Source of the DNA: Lottia gigantea
Taxonomy: Eukaryota; Mollusca; Gastropoda; Lottiidae
DNA length: 64,000 bases
Direction: 5' to 3'
Assembly: GCF_000327385.1 (NCBI RefSeq)
Contig: NW_008708400.1
Span: forward strand, 3,296,302-3,360,301
The notes under the pieces were generated by a model. The model worked only from the letters and a program-made list of their open reading frames with translations. It was not told where the DNA came from and did no database searches. Made by a program: the position numbers and the translations under genes. Below are positions 49,501-62,153 of the stretch, one piece after another. Positions within the stretch are counted from its first letter, which is position 1. Every line of letters starts with the position of its first letter.

Positions 49501-50762
49501 CAGATACTTTACGCAGTAAATGCCCTGCTCGACTATGGTTAGATAACATGATTGTATCTTCAGATTTTCCGTCCTCTATATCTTCACGACCTTCACTAAC
49601 TCGGCGTAGCATTTGGATCTCAAAAATATGTGTAGAATTTTAGTATTTTTCTGTTGCAGGTGCATGATTTTGTAGAATATAGTTTCAAGTGAACATGGGA
49701 ACGAATACGTTGCAAAACAGGACACAATCCACAAAGTATGTTTTGAAAATTGAGGCATGCATTGGTTATAATTGCACCATCTTGAATATTACAGTTCTAC
49801 TGTACTTTATTATATACAAACGCATTGCAGATATTTGGCACTTTCTAAAATGCAATAATATTGGCAACCATTTGAATTTCAACAGATTCAGGTCATTGTT
49901 TATCCAAAAGGTAGCATATTTTCATGATTCTATCATATTATGAGAAGGTCATGTTCGGTTATCATCGTCTTTTGTATCACAAATCTTATATATGGAAACT
50001 CATCTTGGAGCCAATATTACAGACAAATATATTGACTATGTTAAAACAATTGGGTGTCTAATTCCTTTGCCGAATTGTTTGTGATTATTTAAAGGCTAGA
50101 GTCAGGGTTTGAATCAACATTATCAATTTCAATCTGAATTTCAACTTGTTTTCTTACATAGGCCTATATGATTAAAACCTTCACAACGGTCAATGTATTA
50201 CGTCTTCATCTTATTCCTTGACTTCAATGGCCCACTTTCTTGTTCCATGGAATATAACCCATCTGAGCCGCCCTTGGTTTCAGGCGTAATTACTTTTTAC
50301 TGTCGAGGACTCAGATTGGCTGACATTGAAACAAGAAAGAGTGTCATTGCAGTCAAGGTATAAGTAATACCTGTACCATTGTGAAGATGGTTATCCCACA
50401 TCTGGAGATAGTTCTGAGGGAAAGCATTTACATTCAATATGCAGAAGAAGTCTTAAGAAATTTGAAAAATAAAATCGTTCTAACATCGATTAGACGTTAA
50501 ATTAATGCCGATCACCTACCCGCATTGTTGATGAGTACGCTCAATTCTCTCTCCTTCTCATTAAACTCTGTCACAAAATCTCTTATTGAACGCTGATTGG
50601 CCAAATCTAACTTCAAACATGTAACATTCTGATTGTTAACCTTCTTTCTGATAGATCTAGCTACAGCCTCTCCCTTCACTTTATCTCGACATCCCAGTAC
50701 AACTCTAGCGCCTCGTTTAGCTAAATCTGTAGCAGTAGATTTACCCAACCCAGTATTACCAC
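46587..50762 (-). CDS. Retinol dehydrogenase-like short-chain dehydrogenase (SDR), 5' end missing
   Basis: NAD(P)-dependent short-chain dehydrogenase of the RDH11-14/DHRS13 group, expected to act on retinoids or other lipids at a membrane. Exons 50520-50762, 47447-47755 and 46587-47014 join in phase. Visible: GGNTGLGKSTA (Rossmann glycine motif, its first T-G on a missing exon); VVLGCRD; LDLANQRSI; LSVLINNAAYMG (NNAG motif as NNAA); GVNYLGHFYLT; INVTS with the catalytic Ser; YCRSK as the YxxxK pair; AVHPGA; FKTPEQGAQT. The end is an Ala/Pro/Glu-rich tail of about 50 residues after LCGLDHEI, longer than in typical RDHs, though DHRS13 also has a tail. The first exon, which should hold the membrane anchor and start, was not found before the right edge. 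Confidence 0.85.
49478..49560 (-). repeat. Possible tRNA-derived SINE head
   Basis: On the minus strand TAGTCGAGCAGG fits a Pol III A box and GGGTTCAAATC fits a B box, about 35 bp apart. No cloverleaf with a clean anticodon arm can be drawn, so this is not a functional tRNA call. It lies in the SDR intron. Confidence 0.35.
50175..50388. mobile_element. MITE-like element, copy A
   Basis: The left end holds ACGTCTTCATCTTATTCCTTGACTTCAATG in pieces; the right end CATTGCAGTCAAGG is its complement. Copy B at 52535-52738 has the same ends and spacing. The middle shares TGACCCA/TGGCCCA, TTGTTCC and a GGTTGGCTG-like block. No coding capacity. It lies in the SDR intron region. Confidence 0.6.
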
Positions 50763-52534
50763 CTGAAAGTAGAATATAAATTGAGGATAGAAAACATTTC
50801 ATTATTGTAATGGATCTTTATTTTGCATCAAGTTAAGCCAAATGCTCCCAACCGCAATGAATACGTACACCTGAATTCACGATGCGACTAGATTTCTCAC
50901 GATTGTATGCTTATCGGAGAGTTCACAAAGCCAATTCTTTTTATTTGATTTGCATTTTAACTTTTAGATACTCTGACGGGTATAGAAACTAAAGCGCATG
51001 CTTTGGCGAAAAAAGACATTGAAAATCTAACGAGAAAGTCAATTTGAAACCATCCCATAACAACATTAAATGCATTTGTCAAGAACTGTTTTGACAAATG
51101 CCATTATTTTCATAACTATTTCCAAATATATTTAATTTGGTACCAAAGACAATGGCTTGAATTAGAAATATCGGGTCACAAAATGTATTTACCCATTCTT
51201 TGTTAAAAATGTCATGATATTTATAGTAAAAGAAGGTTAGTGCAAGGTCACTTTAGGTCTAATTAGTAAGTGTATCGTAAACCGCCTACAGGACGACCAC
51301 TGGCCAAATTAGACACCAAAATAGTACTGAAATAACGTAATAGTAAGATATCAATTGCAAAACAGGAAGGTCACATACATCATATCTTTCAGAATGGGCA
51401 TTGTTGTCATTGTCTATTTTAAACCAACCTGGATATTCCAAAATTATACCAAATTTAGCTTCAATGGAAATAGGAAAAGGCATGTTGTTTCCAAATACTA
51501 TGGTTAGCAACTCGGTGAAATCCTGACATTTAACTATAAACGGATAAAAAGATGGGGATATTTATGGCCAGGATGGTGCACGTGAATATTCCAATCCAGT
51601 TTCTCCTTTTGACAATTGGAATTCTAGGTCGGCGAATTACTGTCGTTGCAGCGAAGTGCAAACTGTTGAGCGCTGATGTTCTCTAGAATCTACTGCCATA
51701 CTTATTAAAAACAAGTCAATTTGAAAAAACAAATGACGAACTTAAAATGTTTTACTATCAGCCATATTTGACTAAAACGAAGTTCAGTACAAGAGCTTCG
51801 AAACTTTAAAATCATGAAAGTGTTAAATGGTGTAATAGTAAACTGCACGAAACGAAATCTATTTATCAACAACCTTCAACTAAAATAAACATCAGAATGG
51901 AAGCTGAAACAAAGCATTTAACACTTGAAAGAAAAAATGTCGGCAATTTCCCAGCTTCTTACACCTGTAGAGTCTCAGTGTAAACTATTGATAAACTTAG
52001 TCGTTTCATAATCAGATAATTACCTCAAATGTTTGCTATGATATGCCCCATTACTGAACTTTTCCTCAACAGGCCTGAAAGTTTTCGTACTAACTTACAC
52101 TGTAATCACAAATTTTAAAAGAAAAAATATTTCTTCGAAAATTAAATGGAATTTGATGAACCTAATCGGAATTCAACTTTGACAATCAATTTGGTAATCT
52201 ATGCTCAATATTTTTTTAAACCCTGATTGCGCGTTGTCAGATATAAGTTATATCACACATACCCCTTCAAGATAAGTGATGATTTCAGATTTAACATTTC
52301 ATCACATCATCACATTCAACGTTTGTTTTATAATCTTCCATAATCATAGTTATAATGACTGACAGGTTATACCAACTGACTTCTGTTTGAAAATGAACAC
52401 AATAATTTAGTCGAGATGGAGAATTTTCTGCTCAGACAGTAGACGGACGTGGTTGCTCTTTCATATTCCAATCGCGCCCCAAAAGAAACAAACCCTATAG
52501 CTTGGTACCTTTCCACCGGAAAGAAACCTGTATG

Positions 52535-52738
52535 TCCTCCATGGTGCGTCTTCATCTTAAACCTTGACTGTAATGACCCATTTTTCGTTCCCGGAAACAC
52601 TAGCAAATATAGCTTATCAACTGAAATATGATTGGGCATGAAATCGAGGGCTCTGGTTGGCTGTTTTTCGCTTGCGTTGAATCAAATCGCTGACCATTGC
52701 AGTCAAGGTATACGATGAAGACATCATTGTGAAGATGC
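52535..52738. mobile_element. MITE-like element, copy B
   Basis: The left terminal GCGTCTTCATCTTAAACC then TTGACTGTAATG pairs with the right CATTGCAGTCAAGGTATACG then ATGAAGAC, about 35 bp of imperfect TIR. It is the better preserved of two copies (see 50175-50388). No ORF belongs to it. Confidence 0.65.
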
Positions 52739-53589
52739 CATGGCTTGGTTGGCGAGTAAATACATGACAGCATTGCTATTTTCAGGAGGAAATAAAAAAT
52801 GTTGCTGTTAGTAGGATTGTACAGACTGGTACGGGTCTATGCTTTGTGCCAACATGTCGACGTATAACACATACAAATGGATGTAGAAAATATCTTACTA
52901 ACTACCGAAACAATAGCATAAAATACCACTAAATTGATTTAGATCTGTCCTGAATTTTTCGCAATCTGACGTCTGGTTATTTGAAATTTGGTTGAGATTC
53001 AATATATTGTTTACTTAACAACAAACAGTATCATAACGAAGACATAATAAATAAGGAACTATATTATTTGTATGTGCCAAAGTTATTTGTAAATGTCTTA
53101 TATTCATATTTACTATCAGTTTTATAGATAAATGTGTAGAAAGATTAGATACATGCATTAAAAATATCCTACTTCACATGGGTTTATTAAAGATATATAT
53201 ATATATGTGTTAGACTGCGTTCCATGAAAGAAAAGGTATCATTTTAAAAAGAGGCTGTAGAGTGCAGAAATAATCATTATCATAACTCAATTCGCATTAT
53301 TTAAAGGTAGAATGATAAATGAACTCCATATCCTACTGTTTTGAGCTGTTTTTTGAAAAAGAAATGATGAACAAAGTTGTTTGATGTTTCTTTCGTAGTA
53401 GGTCAGTAGAGTTTTCAAAAAAGGCCAATACTGTTATCATTTCCATAAAAGGGCAATAGAGTTATAAAATAGAGTTATAATAAATTTAGTAAAAATTGAA
53501 TAAATTCAGTAGAAGTAACCATTCAGTATAGGGCTAATAGAGTTATAAAAAAGGTAAAAAAAAGAGTTATAGTAAATGGCAAATAGAGT

Positions 53590-54190
53590 AATTATTCAGT
53601 AGAATGTATAGAGTTATTGTTTAATAGAAGGTCAATATAGTTATCATTGTGTAGAAGGTTTATAGAGTTATTGTTTAATAGAAAGTCAATATAGTTATCA
53701 TTGTGTAGAAGGTCTATAGAGTTATTGTTTAATAGAAAGTCAATATAGTTATCATTGTGTAGAAGGTCTATAGAGTAATAGTTTAATAGAAGGTCAATAT
53801 AGTTATCATTGTGTAGAAGGTCTATAGAGTTATTGTTTAATAGAAAGTCAATATAGTTATCATTGTGTAGAAGGTCTATAGAGTAATTGTTTAATAGAAG
53901 GTCAATATAGTTATCATTGTGTAGAAGGTCTATAGAGTTATTGTTTAATAGAAAGTCAATATAGTTATCATTGTGTAGAAGGTCTATAGAGTTATTGTTT
54001 AATAGAAAGTCAATATAGTTATCATTGTGTAGAAGGTCTATAGAGTTATTGTTTAATAGAAGGTCAATATAGTTATCATAGTGAATAAGGTCTATAGTTT
54101 TAATATAATAGAAGGTCAATAGAAATTGTAAACAGTAGAAGGCCAATAGAGTTATCAAATAGTAGAAGGTCTATAGAGTTATCGTTAAGT
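53590..54190. repeat. 54-bp higher-order tandem repeat built from 27-bp units
   Basis: About eight well-conserved 54-bp units between 53620 and 54080, each made of two related 27-bp halves (AGTTATCATTGTGTAGAAGG..., AGTTATTGTTTAATAGAAAG...). Degenerate single 27-bp-like copies flank it from about 53395 and to 54190. Since 54 divides by three, the minus strand stays open for 188 codons with an 18-residue period (NNNSIDLLHNDNYID). I regard this as a satellite, not a gene. Confidence 0.9.
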
Positions 54191-57148
54191 GAAAGCTCAA
54201 TAATTAGTAAATGATGGAATGAAAATAATGCCGCATCACTCTATGTTGTATAATAATGAAGTAAGAAGACATTTTTGCAGAGTGACTAAAGTTATACTTA
54301 TTTAGAAAAGGGTTAATATAGTATTTTTTTAGTATGCGGTGAATAGAGATTTTTATATTGTTATGGCTATCAATAATCATTGTCAAAGTACCATTAAAGC
54401 TAAGGATTCGCCATAATATCAATAACCAAATTCCATGCTGTAAAACCTGGTCGAAAGAGTGATAACCTAACATTATTCGCATTTCAATTCTCAAGATTCT
54501 TTGTTAAGAGATCTTGCCAAATATTTCGATTTACCAGTGTAGTAAATAATATTTCACGGGTTAATGGTAGAATATTATAGAGATTTGTAATCTGTAAGAT
54601 GCTAGCATAACCTGATAACAACCCGTTTTACATTGTTTTTATTGTAAATTAATACTCTAATAATGTCTGCTATCTTATCGGTAGTTTTTTAAGCCAAGTA
54701 AAACCGACCAACTGTCAATCAATGTCAATCCATTATTACATGTCGTAAAGAATGCTATACACCTGTCTGATGTAAAAGTTTACCTTTCTTAACCTTGGTG
54801 GCCAAAACGTTGAAAATTATCAAGCCAAAGTGTGGATTGTTGGCTATAAAATCAGCATGTTAGTTTCGTGTTAAAGATCCTTGGACAAAAGATTAAGCTA
54901 ATGCAGTTGTCCTTGCAAAATTTCCACAATTGCATGATGTTGTCAGTCTTCATTAGCCCCAGCAGGTGCAATAAGACGATTACATTTTATTTTCAATATC
55001 AACTTTTCACATTTCTGTTGCACGATAAGAGGTTTCTAGAGTAACCAAGTTAATGCCCTGGTCTCGAAAATAGAATGGCTTTTCCTCTGATGATTAGCCC
55101 CTAGTTATATGTAGGATGATCTTCCAAATCATACTATAGAACAGAAATCATTGCAATTATTTAGTATAATAAACGATTCAAAAAGCAATGAGAGTGAATG
55201 AAAAAACATCTGTGATCATTGCCCAAGCGTAGCAAATAACCACTACCAAGATGATTTATTTACCTGTCAAAATATTTTCATACAAGATGTCGCATCCAAA
55301 TTGGAAGAAAAGGCATTCCTAGGTTTGCAATCATGATTTCATGTATGATCAAGATGACATACTTTTGAATGACACAACTTCTGAGAATGTAAGTTTTTGA
55401 TCGCGAACTTCTATGTATAATTCAAGTAAAGGGTTATATAGAAGAGATTAGGTATTAGTCTGATTGTAAAGACCAACACAGTGAAACATTCCTCACATTA
55501 GACTGGAATAGTCTTCTTTAAAGGTCAAAGGTGATGGAATCTTCCCTTATCAGAAACTCATTTATATACAGATGAACTTTTATAGCATCAACTTATCTAA
55601 TATTTATCGTATGTCACTAAATAAAACAATATTCATAAAAAATATTAGATTGAAGATGTGGACTAATTTTGCAGTAAATTTTGTAAAAAATAAAGATACA
55701 TCAAAATCTCAGAATAACCCGTACCAAAACCCGTATTCGAGATACGATGTGGTCATAACTGCTTACGAAAATGTCAAAAAAGACAAGTTATATACAACAG
55801 TCAGTCAAAAATGTTTTTTTTTATGACATATCCCTTTAAACAATCCAAATTCTTAATGAAATATGCCATAAAACTGATAATTGTTTTCTTCCTTTTAGTT
55901 GATTTTTTCATAGAACTGAAAAGTCCCCCACCTCCACTTCATTTTGTAATATCGATTCCCCCCTCTCTCTTAACAAACCAGCCAATGGATACTTAGTAGA
56001 GCATTTGAACTAGTATTATTATTAAAACCTTCTTAAAGTGATACTACGTCTTGGAATTAACATAAAATTGAAGAATTATAAACTTGGCGAATAAGAGCCA
56101 GTAGATATACCTAGTATCATAAATAACATAACAGGATCCTTATATAATCCGATAAATCTAAAAAAACTTAGTAATTAGTAATTATCCATAAATATGCAAT
56201 TAACTATTTTATGAATTTTCCAATTTTCCAGATTTTACATGAATTCTGTTGTAACTTTATGACACCGGGTAAGCAAACTGATGAATATAGACTAATACTG
56301 ACCATTTCGAGAACTTAAAATTTTATGTTAATTCTTAGACGTAGTATCACTTTAAGTGAAAACTTAGATCAGATGAGTTTAAGAAAGTAAAAAAGTCCGC
56401 TTCCATTGCTAGACATGATTCCATAAAGATTTAGCCATTTGGATCTGTGGTAGGTCATAAAAGTAGAAATCCCAAGATTATTGTTAGAAGCCTTTTTTGA
56501 AGTCATAACTTTGATATGATGAGGCTGACAGACAATAAAGACAAAATAGGCTGACATAAATGGCGTCCAACCTAGAAAGTGATTACAATAAAACTCGTTC
56601 TCAGTTGTTTCTAAATTTTAATGGTAACAACATTTGTGTTGTCTATTAAAACTTCTTAATGTTTATTCCTTCTCGACAAATCACAAACGTAATGTTAATG
56701 TTTCTGTTCTTTTTCTTCTCTTCTAAACATTTGACCTTGACATTTGCAATCCAAGGTTATTAAGCTCACATCTGCCACGAGATCTTCTGAACAAAGTGAA
56801 ATGTGTATATTTATCAAAACACATCTAAATATATACCTCCCCCGTATCTTATGTCCTTAGAAAAATATTTTACGATGTATTTCTCAAACATGATTGAGAT
56901 GTTTCGAAAATTGAAACTACTTAGCATAACCTTTTGTTGCCTGATTTGAATGGCGTTGAGCTATTGAGATGTTTACACTTAAAATTTACAGATAACTTCT
57001 TGAAGAGGATGTTGATTCATAGAAACGCCATAGAAACTTAACTCCATATTATAATTTACTCTCGTTTTGTTCTCAAGTTTGTCGAGTTTGATTCTCTTTC
57101 GGAGCTTCCACATTTCTATTTGGCATAATGACTGATTCAAAAAACAAA

Positions 57149-57350
57149 ATGAAATGAATGGAGTTTTACGTTCTGCTTTTCTGCACCCAATTGGGCTAGA
57201 TAAGACGTGCAATCTCATGTAATGAGAGGACAATGGCGTTATATCTACTCTTTTTTCGATTTCCAACTGTAAAGGGATCTTTAACGGAGAACATCGTTGC
57301 AAGAGCATAGCTATCACAGCGTATCACACCATGACGAACCGAGCTATTAA
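57149..57350 (+). repeat. SINE-like dispersed repeat, longest copy
   Basis: AAATGAATGGAGTTTTACGT, CTGCTTTTCTGCACCC, then GACGTGCAATCTCATG, GAGAGGACAATGG, AAAGGGATCTTTAACG and an ACCATGACGAACCGAG end. Shares its start with 5838-5900 and the inverted copy at 63808-63858. Non-coding. Confidence 0.6.
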
Positions 57351-58359
57351 CATTCCAATTTAATACACTACATTGGTATCTATATTTTTATTATAGTCTA
57401 CTTAAATACTGGAGTCTTAACCCTCTTCTGATAAGTGATGGCCACTGAGTCGATAAGTAGGCAACTTCTGGTTTTTAGAAGAATTCATTACAACATTCTA
57501 TACTCTGGCAGTCTTTGAGTGCTCTTTGAATAAATAATTGAAAATGTTAAAATTCCAAAGATTCCTGAGAAAGTTAGCAGAAGTTTGGTAAGGCGTTATT
57601 CTAGCTTCTACTTAAATAATTTACTATTTTCTTCTTAACAGTTTACACAATGTTTTTGGCAGTTTACCTTTCAGGGACGGTACTGATTTGCGTCATGTTG
57701 AATATGTGTGAAGTACGTTAATAAGAATGCGAGAAAATTATATCATCATCATAACATGTTACATATCACTTGATGACGTTACTATAATTATGTACATTCT
57801 CTTAACACTTTTGCATAGAATTTCGTCACCCCATACTCTCTGATAATTACAGTCAATTTAACTATTGCGTTAATGTTATCGACCTCGCCTAGAGCTAAGG
57901 TTAATAACAATTTTGAAATCGTATGATAAATCGAATCGCCAAATGGCAATTCAAGGTTTACATATGCAAACTTATGTATTATGGATGACAATTTCCTCCA
58001 TTTTCCATATATTTGACCTATCTTACTCCCAAAATATCCAGAGAATCAATTTCATTCCAAAATAATTAACACGGTAATAACGCACGAAACCTTTTCTGAT
58101 ATATCTAGCGAATGGTAGAATCTGGCAGCAACTGAATTTTGGAAGGATCTGATCAATCGCTGACTGAAGCCGATCTGCGCGAATGGGCCGATGAAAAATT
58201 GCAGTGGTCGCCAGTTCCCAGTTGCTTTTATTCTACTTTATATTTTTATTCTAATTTAATCATCGGAAGGTATGATCATCCAGCTGCTAGTTGCTGGTAG
58301 TGGGTCAATTTTTCAATATTACTGCGAGATAGTTTATAAGACGTTTTAAAGGAAATCCA

Positions 58360-58490
58360 TGTGTGTTTTCGGTATTTTTGAAGGAATCGTACAATTTTGT
58401 ATATTTCTAGTACTTGCTTCTGAATACTATTTACATATATTCAAGGCCCAAATCAACCCCCGAAAATGGTGAATCTGTCCCTTTAAGTCG
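58360..58490 (-). repeat. Dispersed repeat, family 'GGGACAGAT', good copy
   Basis: On the minus strand: AAAGGGACAGATTCACCATT, GGGGTTGATTTGGGCCTTGA, ATATATGTAAATAGTATTC, then CCTTCAAAAATACCG and AACACACATGGATT. It closely matches the order in the 28430-28690 copy. Confidence 0.7.
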
Positions 58491-61400
58491 ACCATATCCC
58501 ACATATACATTAAATAAGCATAGTACAAAAATGCCAAAAGTACTGAAACAATGCCAATTTATATAAAGATTACACGATGTTAAGATTTCGTTTTAAAGGT
58601 TTCTAATATTCTTAAATGCCATTGCTAAGATGTATTTAATTTGAAAACAATATGTCTGATGGTTTTTCTCTGCAGATTATTTTCAGTATAACATTTACCC
58701 GCAACTGTCCGTGACACTTTTACAAAACGAGTAGCAGAAATCCCCAGTCTCAGTAGGATGCAAACTTTTCAATTTTTGTGTTTATTTCATATACTAACAT
58801 ACAGTTTTGACTGTGATTTTTTCACGTGGTTGAATTTATTTCATAGAAATTCCAGAGTTTGAGTTTCATTGCAATAATATTTGTAGTAACATGGTCTTGG
58901 TTGTTAAAATGATGTTGGAATGATTCGTATTGCAACTACCGCATCCAGTTTGAAGCCATTTCCGCTGACAATGTTGAATCTGATCAAGAAATCCATGTCC
59001 GGATCGTACTGCAGAACTTTAAGTCAACTAAGTTACTCCTTGCTTCTTGCAGAACTACTTGAACCATAGATTACCGATTCCTCCTAATCGTCCATGTACA
59101 TGAACTCATAGTATTGAAAGAAATATGATAAGGCCATAGACCCAATGGGTAAGCGACTTGGTACACCCGCAACCAGGAATTGGTTCAGACTCTACCATAT
59201 TATTAAGTAACTCGGTAAGTTTAGATCACAATAACATTCAACAAGTGAAATGTCAACGGATAAATAAAATTTCAAGAGAACAATGTATACCAGCAAGGTG
59301 TTAATAATAAGCTCGAGGAATTCTGTTGTGTTTCTGTAGATTTCGCCAAGTTTGCTTTGGTAACTCCGAATCTTTAAAATGTTTTTGTATAACACCAAGC
59401 GGTAAATAGGTGAGACTTTTAAAGGAGACAATGTTTTTTTTAACATAATAATGCCAATAGAATAGTTATACCATGTTGAATCAGCAAATTACTGTTGCTT
59501 TCACGGACACATAAAGCAAAGCGAATACGATATTAAGGTACACCATCTGTTATCTGAACGCCACGGCCTCAGAACAAGAATGCACGTTTCAAAAGAAACA
59601 GTCACTTCCGGAACTCCATGACGTAAATAGTGTTCATTTGAAGATCGCAAGGAAACTCTAGTATTAAGACATATTGAAATGAAAACAATCACCTAAATAA
59701 CTAAACGAAACCTAAACTTGTTTTATTTCTAAGGACTAAGGTAAATAAATATTGATTTGTTGACCTACATCTCATTACACACCTGTCTGACAGAAGTTCC
59801 GGTTACATAGTACTATGGGTAATTTATTGAATTATGGGTAACAAGAGATATTCCGTCTATTTTTTCTAATCATAATGAGTTATTCAGGTGTTTACGATAA
59901 CAGATTTTATGAGTTTATCCTGAAAGATTTGACATTTCGGTACAAACATCCTTTCTCTACAGTTGCCCATTTTCAGTAGCCAAATTACTTTTCAATCAAA
60001 TTCCAGCAAGGAAATCATTTGAATGGCACGACACAAGGTGTGCTTAGACCGTTCATAATTAGTTGGAATTAAAAAGACTCTTACTGTACTGCTTCCACAA
60101 TTCTTGCAAAGTTTTTAGCAAATCTAAAGAGTGTCGAAATGCTCCGTTTGTGAAACAAATTGACAAGCTTACAGAAAGAGTTTTAAAATAAATATACTTA
60201 GTGTAAAGAATAGATAATATACAACCACAAAAACGTTAAAACAGTCTAATATATTGCATTATTCAATGTTTAAAATAATTAACTGTTAAATAGAAATAGA
60301 ATAATCACATCTAAATAGAATAATAGAACGTGTATCTGTAGATGATTGATGTGTTATTTTCAGATAATTATTTTACCATCAATATCATATTTGTCTTATT
60401 TTAACATGTTTATCTCCGTAAAATAATATTAAACTCTCTGTCTGTTTACTCAGATTATGTATGTAAATTTGAAAACTTGTCTGAGTTTTATGTGTCAAGT
60501 TTATAAGACAATCATTTTACAGTTTTTTTTAATAAAAGGTTTGTATTGTCTGCCTTCAAATTCAAAGGTATCCGAGTTAGTTATACGTTTAGCCTTGATG
60601 TTTCAGGGGTATACCGCTTTCAGTTAAAAGGCTAATAATCTATATAGTGCTACTTATGTCCATTTTCAAATCGGCCAAATCGTGTTAGATGGTAAGTAGG
60701 ATAGGCATTGGACATTAGAAAAAATTAACTAACGACAAATTAGTGACAGTGTTATCGATCTGCAGTTACGCAGTTGTGTATATGCCAAGATATATTTAAA
60801 ATTAATAAAAGAGCTGATTGGATCACAGAATAAAATTCGACTAAAAAGAGGACTAAGCAAGAGAATTTAGATTATATATTGGCAATTAGAGGCACGACTT
60901 AAAACTACTTATTAAATGATTTATGTATCACTGTGCACGCTACTATCTGGCAGATACTTATAATTATTTTTCCACCGCAAACCAACTCAGCAAATATTTT
61001 CTCAGAAATTTATCGTCTCAACAATCAAGGAAAATAATAATATGCTACATCGGTTTGCAAAAACCTAAACAATATTTACATCATGAACAAATTTCAGCAA
61101 ATTAAAGTGTTTGAATGTAACCTGTGGCGAATTTTAATATCATTTCATATCAAGTTTTAGAACGAAAATTTGATAGGATAGCTAAACACCGGAACCTGGA
61201 ACACACATTAAGATAGGCTTATATACGATCTAGAACCAGTCACCTACATGAAGAAAATGAAACTAAATAAAATTTTGTTACAACCAAATAGTTTGTTGAG
61301 CCAAAAAGTTCAAATCTGCTGAATTAATTGGTGTTCGGTAACCATTAATTGAAACTAATTTAAACTTATTAGGTACTGGTAAATATATTACAATGTCAAT

Positions 61401-62139
61401 CTTAAAATAGATAGATACACACTTAACTTAACATTTCATCACAAGCCAAAATTAAAAACCTTAAGATCGTTTTACAAGATGACTTAATTAAGATTAGCTA
61501 ATGGTCTATATCATTCAAGAATTTATGTTCATTTCAGTTCAGTTCAGATCTGGTTTTCATTTTATGTAAACCTGTTACAAAATACAAGAGTGCTTGGTAA
61601 CTTACTTTGAATTTCTTGGAATTTATGTCAGGAATAGTATTTTACACTTTTTACCTTGGAATATCCCACTGGAACCACAAAAAACTGACATTGTGTTAAA
61701 AACCAATCTTCTTACCGATAGACTCGATATTTGGCAGAAAAGGTTGTTACAACCAATGGTATTTGCAATGAACTATTTTCGGTAGGACATTATAAAGATA
61801 GTAAAATAATGTAAATAGATTTTTAGATTGACTAAAGATGGTTTCACAATCTGAAAAGTTGAGTATTATCTAGTGTAATCGACATTAAAGAATTATTACA
61901 GTACGTATGGTCTATTTTACACATCATTTAATTTGTAAAATGTAAACTAAATTATTATTATAAACTTTTCTGCGTTCAGTTATTACACTTTAATAGTAAC
62001 ATGGTAAATCTCTTAAGCGATAATGTGAATTATATAAACCTAGGCCACACTGTAACTTTCTATGACTGTACTCATTATAATTTCAAAAACGTAGTACTCA
62101 ATGATTCCTTTGACAGATTTCGATCTTTAATTTATTTAT

Positions 62140-62153
62140 TTTTTTTTTTTTTT
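62140..62153. repeat. Poly-T run
   Basis: A homopolymer T run after TTTATTTATT. No element is attached that I can recognise. Confidence 0.7.

Noticed and set aside
49478-49560. Functional tRNA gene
   Set aside because: A- and B-box-like strings exist but no complete cloverleaf or anticodon arm can be drawn.
53592-54158. 188-codon ORF with NNNSIDLLHNDNYID repeats
   Set aside because: It follows from a 54-bp satellite whose period is a multiple of three; no start context, splice support or family match.
55262-55320. Possible first exon of the SDR gene (donor after ...NILTG on the minus strand)
   Set aside because: Phase and the T-G ending would fit, but the preceding residues do not look like an SDR first strand or membrane anchor, and the open part is very short.
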